Shown here piece after piece: positions 45,932 through 56,046 of a stretch of 64,000 nt of DNA (within the stretch, counting starts at the first letter, position 1; each line of letters begins with the position of its first letter). The DNA is from Paraburkholderia ferrariae NBRC 106233 (lineage in GTDB: Bacteria > Pseudomonadota > Gammaproteobacteria > Burkholderiales > Burkholderiaceae): assembly GCF_000685035.1 (NCBI RefSeq), contig NZ_BAYB01000003.1:1-64000 (forward strand). Reading direction: 5' to 3'. The notes under the pieces were generated by a model, which worked only from the letters and a program-made list of their open reading frames with translations, was not told the DNA's origin and ran no database searches. The position numbers and the translations under genes are program-made.

Positions 45932-46396
45932 TCACGCGCCGATCCACGGCAGGCCGCGGAAGCACCAGCCCGAGACGGTCTTGCGATGGCCCTGGCCGTC
46001 CTTGTCGCCTTCGAAGCCTTCGAGCAGGTCGTAGGCCTGCGTGAAGCCGGCCCTGGCCGCTTCGACGGCGGCGAGCTTCGAGCGCGCGGCGCTGCGGCAG
46101 AGGAACAGCACGGGTGCGTCGGGATCGACGGCGGCGCGCAACTGGGCGAGGAATTCGGCGTTCGGCACGCCGCCCGGGTAGCGCGTCCATTCGACGTGGA
46201 CGTACTGGCCGTCGCCGATCACGGGGCGGCCCACCCAGTCGAGTTCCGCGCGCGTGCGCACGTCCACGAGGCGGGCGCGTGGGTCGAGCTGCAGAAGCTC
46301 GAACGCCTCGGCCGGTGCCACCGCGCCCGCGTAGGACAGCTGGTTCTCGGCACGGCGCTTTTCGGCCTGGGCGTACAACTGTTCGAGCGTGCTCAT
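45932..46396 (-). CDS. Rhodanese-like sulfurtransferase
   Basis: A 154-residue single rhodanese domain with active-site loop CRSAARS (Cys100) and the RLVDVRTRAELDWVGRP start motif. AGGAGAA lies before the ATG at 46396. An N-terminal helix of ~25 residues precedes the domain. Rhodaneses carry sulfane sulfur; the acceptor is unknown. It faces glnA divergently, with the glnA control region between. Confidence 0.9.
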   Translation of the reverse strand: MSTLEQLYAQAEKRRAENQLSYAGAVAPAEAFELLQLDPRARLVDVRTRAELDWVGRPVIGDGQYVHVEWTRYPGGVPNAEFLAQLRAAVDPDAPVLFLCRSAARSKLAAVEAARAGFTQAYDLLEGFEGDKDGQGHRKTVSGWCFRGLPWIGA

Positions 46397-46517
46397 GACT
46401 GCGGTTCTCCTGTTTCGCGTTGGACCAAAAGACCATTCTAGCGCGCAGCTTCTCCGGCGGTCCGGGCCGTTCCGCGGAGACAATGGGAGAGGGCGGAGCG
46501 ACTGCATGCATGGCGCT

Positions 46518-46536
46518 TTGCATCGCCGTGGTGCAA
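46518..46536. promoter_or_regulatory. NtrC-type binding site 1 upstream of glnA
   Basis: TTGCATCGCCGTGGTGCAA fits the TGCA-N-TGGTGCA dyad, about 195 bp before the sigma-54 promoter. A half-conserved copy (TGCACCATAATGG) follows at 46549-46561. Confidence 0.6.
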
Positions 46537-46587
46537 ATTGGGCGTTTTGCACCATAATGGATAAAATAAGGCGCGCCAATTTCGGGA

Positions 46588-46606
46588 TTGCACAAAAACG
46601 GTGCTT
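46588..46606. promoter_or_regulatory. NtrC-type binding site 2 upstream of glnA
   Basis: TTGCACAAAAACGGTGCTT contains the near-consensus TGCAC-N6-GGTGC arrangement, about 120 bp before the sigma-54 promoter, a normal enhancer distance. Confidence 0.65.
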
Positions 46607-46715
46607 CGCGGGGGATGGCGCAGGCAATTGGGCAGCCGCCAGGCGGTGAGGGCAGCGGGGGTTTTCACCGTAACTGCGCGTCGCCAAAAGGAATTGCGCC
46701 AGCTTGGCGCATACG

Positions 46716-46732
46716 TGGCACGGAAGCTGCTT
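46716..46732 (+). promoter_or_regulatory. Sigma-54 promoter of glnA
   Basis: TGGCACGGAAGCTGCTT: the -24 GG (46717-46718) and -12 GC (46729-46730) are exactly 10 bp apart as required. It lies 147 bp before glnA, so the mRNA has a leader of about 135 nt. Confidence 0.85.
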
Positions 46733-46878
46733 TATACGTCGCGATCGATACGCAGCCGGCTTGCCGACGCGGCAGAGGCGACAGCCGGCGAAGGTGACCG
46801 GCAAGGGCTGCCGGCAAGGATCAACAGAATTCGGACGGCGACGGTGTTCGCCGAAATCGTTAATCAGGAGAAAAGGTT

Positions 46879-48294
46879 ATGAGTAAATCCGTGGCCGACG
46901 TCATGCAACTCGTCAAGGACGAAGACGTCAAGTTTGTCGACTTCCGCTTCACCGATACGCGCGGCAAGGAGCAGCACGTCTCGGTGCCGGTTTCGGCATT
47001 CGAAGAGGACAAGTTCGAGAGCGGCCATGCGTTTGACGGTTCGTCGATTGCCGGCTGGAAGGGCATCGAAGCGTCGGACATGCTGCTCGTGCCGGACGCC
47101 AACACGGCCTTCATCGACCCGTTCTACGAAGAATCGACGCTCGTGCTGACCTGCGACGTGGTCGAGCCGGCAGACGGCAAGGGCTATGAGCGCGACCCGC
47201 GCTCGCTCGCGAAGCGCGCCGAAGCGTACCTGAAGAGCACGGGCCTCGGCGACACGGCCTTCTTCGGTCCGGAGCCGGAATTCTTCATTTTCGATTCGAT
47301 CCAGTGGAACACGGACCAGTCGGGCTGCTTCGTCAAGATCGGCTCGGAAGAAGCGCCGTGGTCGTCGGGCAAGGAATTCGAAGGCGGCAACACGGGTCAC
47401 CGTCCGGGCACGAAGGGCGGCTACTTCCCGGTCGCGCCGGTTGATTCGTTCCAGGACATCCGCTCGGAAATGTGTCTGCTGCTCGAGCAGATCGGCATTC
47501 CGGTCGAAGTGCATCACCACGAAGTGGCGGGTCAAGGCCAGAACGAAATCGGCACCAAGTTTTCGACGCTCGTGCAGCGCGCCGACTGGACGCAGCAACT
47601 GAAGTACATCGTCCACAACGTCGCGCACACGTACGGCAAGACGGCAACGTTCATGCCGAAGCCGGTCGTGGGCGACAACGGTTCGGGCATGCACGTTCAC
47701 CAGTCGATCTGGAAGGACGGCCAGAACCTGTTCGCGGGCAACGGCTACGCCGGTCTCTCGGAATTCGCGCTGTTCTACATCGGCGGCATCATCAAGCACG
47801 CCCGCGCGCTGAATGCCATCACGAACCCGGGTACGAACTCGTACAAGCGTCTCGTGCCGCACTTCGAAGCCCCGGTCAAGCTCGCTTACTCGGCGCGCAA
47901 CCGTTCGGCATCGATCCGCATTCCGCACGTCGCGAACCCGAAGGGCCGCCGCATCGAAACGCGCTTCCCGGATCCGCTGGCGAACCCGTACCTGTGCTTC
48001 TCGGCCCTGATGATGGCGGGTCTGGACGGCGTGCAGAACAAGATTCACCCGGGCGAAGCCGCCGACAAGAATCTGTACGACCTGCCGCCGGAAGAGGATG
48101 CAAAGATCCCGACCGTCTGCGCGGGCCTCGACCAGGCGCTCGAAGCGCTCGACAAGGATCGCGAGTTCCTGACGCGCGGCGGCGTGTTCACCGACGGCAT
48201 GCTCGACGCGTACCTCGAACTGAAGGAATCCGAACTGCAGCGCGTGCGCATGACCACGCACCCGGTTGAGTTCGAGCTGTACTACTCGCTGTAA
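46879..48294 (+). CDS. glnA: Glutamine synthetase type I
   Basis: A 471-residue GSI-beta enzyme making glutamine from glutamate, ammonia and ATP. The family signatures are present: [55 protein letters not shown], and the adenylylation site NLYDLPPEE with its Tyr. The gene is under sigma-54/NtrC control by the upstream sites and is followed by ntrB and ntrC. AGGAGAA precedes the ATG. Confidence 0.98.
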   Translation: MSKSVADVMQLVKDEDVKFVDFRFTDTRGKEQHVSVPVSAFEEDKFESGHAFDGSSIAGWKGIEASDMLLVPDANTAFIDPFYEESTLVLTCDVVEPADGKGYERDPRSLAKRAEAYLKSTGLGDTAFFGPEPEFFIFDSIQWNTDQSGCFVKIGSEEAPWSSGKEFEGGNTGHRPGTKGGYFPVAPVDSFQDIRSEMCLLLEQIGIPVEVHHHEVAGQGQNEIGTKFSTLVQRADWTQQLKYIVHNVAHTYGKTATFMPKPVVGDNGSGMHVHQSIWKDGQNLFAGNGYAGLSEFALFYIGGIIKHARALNAITNPGTNSYKRLVPHFEAPVKLAYSARNRSASIRIPHVANPKGRRIETRFPDPLANPYLCFSALMMAGLDGVQNKIHPGEAADKNLYDLPPEEDAKIPTVCAGLDQALEALDKDREFLTRGGVFTDGMLDAYLELKESELQRVRMTTHPVEFELYYSL

Positions 48295-48368
48295 ATCGAC
48301 GATGGCGCTTCGCTCGCTGCTACGCGACGAAGCGCTCGTTCGCTGCGCGACGATCGCGAGAGTTCAGG

Positions 48369-48395
48369 AAGGGACGGCGGCGCCGTCCCTTTTTC
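48369..48395 (+). terminator. Terminator after glnA
   Basis: A 10-bp stem (48369-48378 with 48382-48391), 3-nt loop, T-run 48390-48394. Read-through would still allow ntrBC transcription from the glnA promoter. Confidence 0.85.
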
Positions 48396-48510
48396 ATTAG
48401 GCCGCAGGCCCCCGTCCAGGGCAGCGGTGCTTTCGCGGTCGCCGCAGCGCCAGGACTTCGACATCGATAGGGATAGTGCCGGTGCGCCGTGCGCAGCGCC
48501 GGACGGTTAC

Positions 48511-49653
48511 ATGGTGCTCAAGAACCTGATCAAGGCCAGGAAGGGCCACGCGGAACCGCTTTCGGACGACGCACCGCTCGTCGGCTCCGGTTTGCTGACC
48601 GGTTTCGAGGCGCTGCCGACCGTCGTGCTCGTGCTCGACAAGCGCACGCTGCGGGTGGCGTTCGCCAATCCGTCCGCGGAGGCCATGCTCGACCTCTCGC
48701 GCCGGCAGCTCGCGCAGATGGCGTGGTCGGACCTCTTTTCCAACGCCGACGAACTCGTCGCGACCATTGCCTCGATTGCCGAACACCGCTTTCATGCCAC
48801 GCGGCTCGACGCCTCGCTCGAACGGCCGGGCCGCGAGCCGCTGCACGTGCACGCGATCGTGGGCTTTCTCGAGAGCGCGCCCGATTACGTGCTGCTCGAA
48901 CTGTTCGAAAACGAGCGGCACATTCGCAGCGACCGCGAGGAGCGCATTCACGACCTCACGGCCGTCAACAAGCACTTGATCCGCAACCTCGCGCACGAGA
49001 TCAAGAATCCGCTGGGCGGCATTCGCGGCGCGGCGCAACTGCTCGAATTCGAGCTCGGCGCGCTGCAGCGCGACGAGTTGCGCGAGTACACGCAGGTCGT
49101 CATCAAGGAGTCGGACCGGCTGCAGACGCTCGTCGACCGCCTGCTCGAACCGCACCGGCATCCGCATATCGTCGGCGACGTGAACATTCACGAGGTGTGC
49201 GAGCGCGTGCGCGCCGTGATCCTCGCGGAGTTCCCGCGCGGCCTCACGATCGAGCGCGACTACGACGTGAGCGTGCCCGACCTGCGCGGCGACAAGGAGC
49301 AACTGATCCAGGCACTGCTCAACATCGTGCGCAATGCCGCGCAGGCGCTGCGCGAACGCATTTCGCAGGGCGACGCGCGCATCGAACTGCGCACGCGCGT
49401 GGCCCGCAAGATCACGATTTCAAAACGCTTGTGCAAGCTGGCACTGGACTTGCATATCACCGACAACGGGCCCGGCATTCCCGAGGACATCCGTGACCGC
49501 ATCTTCTATCCGCTCGTCTCGGGGCGCGAGGACGGCAGCGGTCTCGGACTCACGCTCGCGCAGACCTTCGTGCAGCAGCACGACGGCCTGATCGAAGTGG
49601 AAAGCCGGCCAGGACATACCGAGTTTCAGATTCTCCTGCCGCTCGATTCCTGA
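48511..49653 (+). CDS. glnL: Nitrogen regulation sensor kinase NtrB (NRII)
   Basis: A 380-residue cytosolic histidine kinase. A PAS domain (~25-130, LPTVVLVLDKRTLRVAFANP) is followed by the dimerisation/His box NLAHEIKNPLGGI (His ~161) and the ATPase boxes (NIVRNAAQAL, DNGPGIP, GSGLGLTL). No membrane segments. NtrB phosphorylates or dephosphorylates NtrC depending on PII. ATG 48511 has only a weak ribosome-binding site; the frame is open 28 codons upstream. Confidence 0.93.
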   Translation: MVLKNLIKARKGHAEPLSDDAPLVGSGLLTGFEALPTVVLVLDKRTLRVAFANPSAEAMLDLSRRQLAQMAWSDLFSNADELVATIASIAEHRFHATRLDASLERPGREPLHVHAIVGFLESAPDYVLLELFENERHIRSDREERIHDLTAVNKHLIRNLAHEIKNPLGGIRGAAQLLEFELGALQRDELREYTQVVIKESDRLQTLVDRLLEPHRHPHIVGDVNIHEVCERVRAVILAEFPRGLTIERDYDVSVPDLRGDKEQLIQALLNIVRNAAQALRERISQGDARIELRTRVARKITISKRLCKLALDLHITDNGPGIPEDIRDRIFYPLVSGREDGSGLGLTLAQTFVQQHDGLIEVESRPGHTEFQILLPLDS

Positions 49654-49686
49654 TTGCGCACGCCAACAAGACTTCTGACCGACCTT

Positions 49687-51222
49687 ATGAAGCCGATCTG
49701 GATAGTAGACGACGACCAATCGATACGCTGGGTGCTCGAAAAAGCCCTCGCGCGCGAGAATTTCATGACCCGCAGCTTCTCGAACGTGCGCGAGGCCGCG
49801 AGTGCGCTCGACCACGACAGCCCGCAGGTGCTGGTATCCGATATCCGGATGCCGGGCGGCTCGGGGCTGGAGCTGTTGCAGACCGTGCGCGAGCGCGTGC
49901 CGGGACTGCCCGTCATCATCATGACTGCGTTCTCGGACCTGGACAGCGCGGTGGCCGCGTTCCAGGGCGGCGCCTTCGAATACCTCGCCAAGCCCTTCGA
50001 CGTGGACAAGGCGGTGGAACTGATCCGCCGCGCCGTGGACGAAAGCGTGCGCGGCGAGCATCCGTGGGACGACCGCCCGGCCGAAGCGCCCGAAATGCTT
50101 GGCCAGGCGCCTGCGATGCAGGACATGTTCCGCGCCATCGGGCGGCTCTCGCATTCGGCCGCGACGGTACTCATCACGGGCGAGTCGGGCACCGGAAAGG
50201 AGCTCGTCGCGCGCGCGCTGCACCGTCATAGCCCACGCGCCAACGGGCCGTTCATCGCGCTCAATACCGCGGCCATCCCGAAGGATCTTCTGGAATCCGA
50301 ATTGTTTGGCCACGAGCGCGGCGCCTTTACCGGCGCGCAGGCCATGCGCCAGGGGCGCTTCGAGCAGGCCGAGAACGGTACGCTCTTTCTCGACGAAATC
50401 GGCGACATGCCGTTCGATCTGCAGACGCGGCTCTTGCGCGTGCTTTCGGATGGGCAGTTCTACCGCGTGGGCGGCCACAATCCGCTGCGCGCGAACGTGC
50501 GCGTGATTGCGGCGACTCACCAGAACCTGGAAACGCGCGTGCGCCAGGGCCTCTTTCGCGAGGACTTGTATCACCGCCTCAATGTGATCCGCTTGCGCTT
50601 GCCGGCGCTGCGCGAGCGCAGCGAGGACATTCCGCTCCTCACGCGCCACTTCCTGCAGAAGAGCGCGCGCGAGCTGGGCGTGGAGCCCAAGCGGGTTTCC
50701 GACGAGGCGCTCGCCTGGCTCTCGTCGCTGCCGTTTCCCGGCAACGTGCGCCAGCTCGAAAATCTCGCGAACTGGCTGACCGTGATGGCGCCGGCGCAAA
50801 CCATCGAGATCAAGGATCTGCCGCCGGATCTCGTACCGACGCAGGGTACGCCGGTTGAAGCCGGCGCCGCTGCGGCAGGCATCGACGGCGCCGGTGCGGT
50901 GGCGCAAGGTGCTGCCGCGCTGGGCATAGCCGGTGCCAATGGCGGCATACCGGGCGCGCTGCCGGCCACGGCCGGCTTCGGCGCAGCCGCAAGCATTGCC
51001 GCGGCGGTAGCCGTGTGGGAAACCGGCTTGCGTACCGAGGTTGCCCGCCTGTTGCGCGAGAACAGCGCGGACGTCATGGACGAACTCTCGCGCCGTTTCG
51101 AGGCCGCCGTGATCCGCGAGGCACTGGACTTCACGCGCGGCCGCAAGGTGGAGGCGGCGGAACGCCTGGGCATCGGCCGCAACACCATCACGCGCAAGAT
51201 CCAGGAACTCAATCTGGAGTAA
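49687..51222 (+). CDS. glnG: Nitrogen regulator NtrC (NRI)
   Basis: A 511-residue sigma-54 activator: receiver domain (phospho-acceptor Asp52 in VSDIRMP), AAA+ domain (~140-380; Walker A GESGTGKE, GAFTGA loop contacting sigma-54, Walker B FLDEIGD) and a C-terminal Fis-type HTH (RKVEAAERLGIGRNTITRKI). Between AAA+ and HTH lies an unusual ~55-residue Ala/Gly-rich insert (AGAAAAGIDGAGAVAQGAAA...). The start MKPIWIVDDD is 33 bp after ntrB. It should activate the glnA promoter through the two sites upstream. Confidence 0.95.
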   Translation: MKPIWIVDDDQSIRWVLEKALARENFMTRSFSNVREAASALDHDSPQVLVSDIRMPGGSGLELLQTVRERVPGLPVIIMTAFSDLDSAVAAFQGGAFEYLAKPFDVDKAVELIRRAVDESVRGEHPWDDRPAEAPEMLGQAPAMQDMFRAIGRLSHSAATVLITGESGTGKELVARALHRHSPRANGPFIALNTAAIPKDLLESELFGHERGAFTGAQAMRQGRFEQAENGTLFLDEIGDMPFDLQTRLLRVLSDGQFYRVGGHNPLRANVRVIAATHQNLETRVRQGLFREDLYHRLNVIRLRLPALRERSEDIPLLTRHFLQKSARELGVEPKRVSDEALAWLSSLPFPGNVRQLENLANWLTVMAPAQTIEIKDLPPDLVPTQGTPVEAGAAAAGIDGAGAVAQGAAALGIAGANGGIPGALPATAGFGAAASIAAAVAVWETGLRTEVARLLRENSADVMDELSRRFEAAVIREALDFTRGRKVEAAERLGIGRNTITRKIQELNLE

Positions 51223-51237
51223 TTGCACTGGATTAAC

Positions 51238-51276
51238 CGCGAACATCGGGCACTTGGGGCGTGCCCGATGTTCGCG
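51238..51276. terminator. Strong hairpin after ntrC
   Basis: Perfect 16-bp stem (51238-51253 with 51261-51276), 7-nt loop, but no T-run on either side. It is probably a terminator or 3' stabiliser for the ntrBC mRNA, 16 bp after the stop. Confidence 0.6.
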
Positions 51277-51359
51277 ACAGTGAACTGCGTGCGCGCCGTG
51301 CAAGGCGAGCGCACGCGCGCAAGGCATAATCGACGCTGGCTTTCCGCATACCATCGATC

Positions 51360-53450
51360 ATGCCCGTGACTTCCCCCTGGCCCACCGAGGCCGATCCCTT
51401 TCTTTCTCTCGAATCGCTGGACGATCCCGCTGCCGCTGCGTGGGTCGAGGCGCAGAACGCGCGCACGCGTACCGCATGGCAGGGCGGGGCGCGCTTCGAG
51501 GCGCTCAGGAAGCGTCTCGCCGAGGCCTATCTGCCGCGCGAGCGGCCTGTGATCCCAAGCCGCTGGCAAGCGTGGGCCTACGATCTCTGGGAGGACGAAA
51601 GCAACCCCAAGGGCCTGTGGCGCCGCGCCCTCTGGGCCGACTGGCGCGCCGGCAAGCCGCAGTGGCAGACGCTGATCGACTTCGATGCGCTCGGCCAGGC
51701 CGAAGGCGTGGCGTGGGTCTGCGCCGGCCTCGACATCCTCTATCCCGATGGCGACCGCGCGCTGATCCAGCTCTCGGACGGCGGTGCCGACGCGGTGACG
51801 GTGCGCGAGTTCGACCTCGAGCGGCGCGTATTCGTGGACAGCGCGGAGGGCGGCTTCGTCATACCGAAGGAAGGCAAGCACACCATTTCGTGGATCGACC
51901 GCGACACGGCCTATGTGGGCTGGGACAACGGCCGCAGGTCGCTCACGCGTTCGGGCTACCCGCGCGAGGTACGGCGCTGGATGCGCGGTACGCGTCTCGC
52001 CGACGCCCCGGTGGTGTTTCGCGGCGAGTTCGACGATATCAGCATCGAAGCCGACTACGATCCCATCGAGAAGCGCCATGACGTCGTGCGCAGCATCGAC
52101 TTCTTCGACGCGTACAACTACCGGCTCGACGAGCAGGGCGCATGGCAGCAGTACGACGTGCCCGAGCATGTCGCGATCGGTGCATGGCAGGGCTGGCTGT
52201 TGCTGGAACCGCGCCTCGACTGGGCATGCGGAGGCGTCACGCATCCGGGCGGTGCGTTGCTGGCGATCCGCGAGGACGCTTTCCTCGCCGGCGAGCGCAC
52301 CATGACGGCGCTTTTCACGCCGACCCCCGTAACCTCGGCCTGCGACTGGACCAACACGAAGCAGTATCTCGTGATGTCGTGGCTCGACGACGTGCAAAGC
52401 CGCACGATGCTGTGGCAGGCGCAATGCGAAGACGGTGCGTGGACCTGGCACGCACGCACGTTTCCGGCGCGCGCGGATTCGCAGGTGGAAGTGTCGCCGA
52501 TTGAAGATACGCTGAACGACGAAGTCTTCGTGGACGTGGACGACTATCTGCAGCCGCCCGAATACTGGCTCACCGACCTCGCGAAAGACGATCTTCAGGA
52601 CTGGGAACTGCTCGACCGCTGGCCCACGCAGTTCGACGCGGCGCCGCTCACGGTGGTACGTTCGCACGCACTTTCCGCCGACGGCACGCGCGTGCCCTTC
52701 ACGATGATCGGGCCGCGCGCGGCGCTCGAAGGGAGCGCGCGCAAGCCGGCGCCGTGCCTGCTGACCGCTTATGGCGGGTTTGCGATTCCGCTGATGCCGC
52801 AGTATCTCGCAGGCGATGGAATCGGCTGGCTGGAGCAGGGCGGGATCGTTGCGGTCGCACACATCCGCGGCGGCGGCGAGTACGGCACAGCCTGGCACGT
52901 TCAGGCGCAGACCGAGCACCGGCAACGCTCGTTCGACGACTTCATCGCCGTCGCAGAACAGCTTGCCGCCGATGGCTATACGCGCGCCGCGCAACTCGGC
53001 ATCAAGGGCGGCAGCAACGGTGGCCTGCTGGTCGCCGCATGCATGGTGCAGCGCCCCGAACTGTTCGGCGCGGTGCTGAGCGAAGTGCCGCTGCTGGACA
53101 TGCAGCGCTATCCGCTGCTGCACGCGGGCGCTTCATGGCTCGACGAATACGGCGACCCCGAAGACCCTGCCGAGGCGCGTGCGCTGGCGGCCTATTCGCC
53201 TTACCACCGCGTGCGTGCCGGCGTGCCGTATCCGCCGTCGCTCTTCACGACTTCGACGAGCGACGACCGCGTGCATCCGGGCCACGCGCGCAAGATGGTG
53301 GCGCGCATGCAAGAGCAGGGTCACGCGAACGTCTGGTATCTGGAGAACACCGAAGGCGGACATGGCCCAGGCAGCGATGCGCTGGAGCGCGCCGACTACG
53401 ACGCGCTCGTGTTTCGCTTCCTGTGGACCACGCTGGCGGGAACATGGTGA
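51360..53450 (+). CDS. Prolyl oligopeptidase family serine peptidase (S9A)
   Basis: A 696-residue enzyme: N-terminal beta-propeller (~75-420) and C-terminal alpha/beta hydrolase domain. The catalytic Ser is in GIKGGSNGGLL (~551), Asp in TSTSDDRVHPGHA (~634) and His in EGGHGPG (~666). It is closer to oligopeptidase-B/S9A-like peptidases that cleave short peptides. No signal peptide, so cytosolic. Note that the DWxNT segment (CDWTNTKQYLVMSWLDD) and the propeller are more divergent than the hydrolase. Confidence 0.92.
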   Translation: MPVTSPWPTEADPFLSLESLDDPAAAAWVEAQNARTRTAWQGGARFEALRKRLAEAYLPRERPVIPSRWQAWAYDLWEDESNPKGLWRRALWADWRAGKPQWQTLIDFDALGQAEGVAWVCAGLDILYPDGDRALIQLSDGGADAVTVREFDLERRVFVDSAEGGFVIPKEGKHTISWIDRDTAYVGWDNGRRSLTRSGYPREVRRWMRGTRLADAPVVFRGEFDDISIEADYDPIEKRHDVVRSIDFFDAYNYRLDEQGAWQQYDVPEHVAIGAWQGWLLLEPRLDWACGGVTHPGGALLAIREDAFLAGERTMTALFTPTPVTSACDWTNTKQYLVMSWLDDVQSRTMLWQAQCEDGAWTWHARTFPARADSQVEVSPIEDTLNDEVFVDVDDYLQPPEYWLTDLAKDDLQDWELLDRWPTQFDAAPLTVVRSHALSADGTRVPFTMIGPRAALEGSARKPAPCLLTAYGGFAIPLMPQYLAGDGIGWLEQGGIVAVAHIRGGGEYGTAWHVQAQTEHRQRSFDDFIAVAEQLAADGYTRAAQLGIKGGSNGGLLVAACMVQRPELFGAVLSEVPLLDMQRYPLLHAGASWLDEYGDPEDPAEARALAAYSPYHRVRAGVPYPPSLFTTSTSDDRVHPGHARKMVARMQEQGHANVWYLENTEGGHGPGSDALERADYDALVFRFLWTTLAGTW

Positions 53451-53475
53451 CGCGGGCCCGCGTGGCCGCACTGCT

Positions 53476-54270
53476 TTATGCTGGCCAGGCGCCGATATCG
53501 AGTTCGGCCACAACGGGCGTGTGGTCCGAGGGCTGTTCCCACTTGCGCGGCGTCTTGTCCACTTCGCACGACTTGAGGAGCGGCGCGAGCGCGGGCGAGA
53601 GCAGGATATGGTCGATGCGCAGCCCCGCGTTGCGGCGGAACGCGAACATGCGATAGTCCCACCACGTGAAGGTCTTCTCGGGCTGCTCGTACTGCCGGAA
53701 GGCATCGACGAAACCCAGTTCGACGAGCCGCGTGAACTGGGCGCGCTCTTCGGGCGAGACGAGATTTTGCCCTTCCCAGGCCTTCGGGTCGTGCACGTCG
53801 CGGTCTTCGGGAGCGATGTTGTAGTCGCCGAGCAGCGCGAGCTTCGGGTAGCGCGTCATCTCGTCGGCCAGCCAGTCGTGCAGCGCATTGAGCCATTGCA
53901 GCTTGTACGCAAACTTCTCGGTGCCGGGTTCCTGGCCGTTGGGGAAGTACGCGCTCACCACGCGCGTATCGCCTATCGTCGTGGCGATCACGCGCTGCTG
54001 CGGGTCCTCGAATGCCGGGATGTTGCGCACGACCGTAGCTTCGTCCACGAACAGACCGTCGCGCACGAGAATGCCCACGCCGTTATAGGTCTTCTGACCG
54101 GCGAACCAGCTGCGATAGCCGTGCGCTTCGAGTTCGGCACGCGGGAACTTGTCGTCGGTGAGCTTCAGCTCCTGGAGGCACAGCACGTCGGTCTGGCTGG
54201 CGGTGAGCCAGTCCATGACGTGCTGCAGGCGGACTTTGAGGGAATTCACATTCCAGGTGGCGATTTTCAT
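53476..54270 (-). CDS. xthA: Exodeoxyribonuclease III
   Basis: A 264-residue ExoIII/AP endonuclease: MKIATWNVNSLKVRL (metal-binding Asn), LQELKLTDD (Glu), GDYNIAP (Asp-Asn pair), and RIDHILLSP/PSDHTPVVA (catalytic Asp-His). The enzyme cleaves abasic sites and removes 3' blocks in base excision repair. Complete and normal in length. It is the last clear core gene before the acquired region, with an AT-rich stretch before its start. Confidence 0.96.
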   Translation of the reverse strand: MKIATWNVNSLKVRLQHVMDWLTASQTDVLCLQELKLTDDKFPRAELEAHGYRSWFAGQKTYNGVGILVRDGLFVDEATVVRNIPAFEDPQQRVIATTIGDTRVVSAYFPNGQEPGTEKFAYKLQWLNALHDWLADEMTRYPKLALLGDYNIAPEDRDVHDPKAWEGQNLVSPEERAQFTRLVELGFVDAFRQYEQPEKTFTWWDYRMFAFRRNAGLRIDHILLSPALAPLLKSCEVDKTPRKWEQPSDHTPVVAELDIGAWPA

Positions 54271-54422
54271 AGAATTATTAAGAAATTGATTTTAAGTGGT
54301 AACTTTTCTTTGACAGGATGTTGTTATACGTATCGATATACACTTTTGCGCAGAGCAACCAATCAGTACCCATATGCGACGCCGGTCTGGTTCTGCGGGG
54401 TTGCCGTATCTAATGCGTGTAT

Positions 54423-54474
54423 GATACCGGCCCGTCACGCCGGGGGCGCGGGTTCGAGTTCCGTCCGCGCCTTC
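54423..54474 (+). pseudogene. Degenerate 3' part of a tRNA-Asp gene
   Basis: GATACCGGCC and the following anticodon arm, variable region and T arm (GCGGGTTCGAGTTCCGTCC) match the second half of Burkholderia tRNA-Asp(GUC). The 5' half is absent. The loop base before the anticodon is C instead of T, the variable region has lost a T, and the T arm has a mismatch. It cannot be functional. It looks like an att-site scar at the edge of an inserted segment. Confidence 0.75.
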
Positions 54475-54840
54475 CTCATCTGGCCATTGCAACCCTCGGG
54501 TGGCCATGATCCGTCCGCCCGTGCAGAACTTGTTCATCACGGAGGGCAGAGACCGCGCTAGCTTCCGATCGTCACTGTAGATGAGCCCGACCGGGCTTAC
54601 ATAAACGTCGCTGCTGTGGATCATGAGGCCCTGCAGCGGGTGCATCCTGCCTCACCCAAGCTCCCGACCAGCCCGCGCCGCAAAGCATTGGTGACGATAT
54701 CAACCAATTTCGGACCGGGCTCAGGTTCGCTCGAAAACCGAAAGCTCTCGCCTTACATCAATTGGAGATCGACGCCCGCTCCATAGGTTCGATCACCAGG
54801 CGGCGCAACGTCGCGGAGATAGGCAGGCAGTTCGGCTAGC
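54475..54840. other. Region without recognisable gene next to the tRNA-Asp scar
   Basis: About 365 bp. Frames are broken by stops and no family was recognised. The sequence is probably scrambled junction DNA between the tRNA scar and the porin remnant. Confidence 0.45.
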
Positions 54841-55131
54841 GTACGTTCCGACGTCTATTACCTTGGCGCACAGTATTTTATTAGTCCCGCTTTTGTCGTC
54901 GACGGAGCGGTCTTCCGCGTGATCAACGCCCAACACGATACTCGCGCTACGCTCGGTACGGCTCGAACGACGTACCTGCTGTCGAAGTCTACGGCTATAT
55001 ATGCACAGGTCGGATATCTCGCAAGCAGCGCGCATGCACGCTATAGCGTGAGCTCGGGTGGCGCCGGAGCTACACCTGCGGCTGGCTCGGATCAGACAGG
55101 TGTCATGGCTGGAATGAGACACCTTTTCTGA
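54841..55131 (+). pseudogene. C-terminal remnant of a Gram-negative porin
   Basis: The frame reads SDVYYLGAQYFISPAFVVDG, later TTYLLSKSTAIYAQVGYLAS and ends GVMAGMRHLF with a terminal Phe. This matches the last four or five beta-strands of Burkholderia OmpC-like porins, including the final aromatic residue recognised by BamA. In-frame stops lie just upstream (near 54809-54836) and the first ~250 residues are missing. A GTG at 54919 could start a 70-residue fragment but not a pore. Confidence 0.75.
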
Positions 55132-55257
55132 TGCGCATCACCGGCTAACTACGCTTGGTCACATCCCGCATTTCGGTGCGTTTCGTCGGCTGGTGATGTC
55201 CTTCGCCACAGATCGGATCGTGGCAAAGCTCGTTTACCCCATATAGGAGAGCCACTC

Positions 55258-55829
<572 letters not shown>

Positions 55830-56046
55830 GCTTGCGCGGCGGAGGAACCAGCGCCGTCGTACGGTGATGCCTGCGCCTCCTGAGTCTCATCCGGTCGGCC
55901 AGTTCACATCGAGCGCGCATGGACGTTCCCGACTGATGCCGGCGATGCCAGCTATGGCACGACTGGCGAAAACCAATTGATCTGTGTGGCGTTTCCACGG
56001 CGAAGGAGGTTCAGCGTCATCGTGCCTGGGCGCGGACGCTGCCGGT

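Noticed and set aside
54423..54474. Functional tRNA-Asp
   Set aside because: The D arm and acceptor 5' strand are missing and conserved bases are changed.
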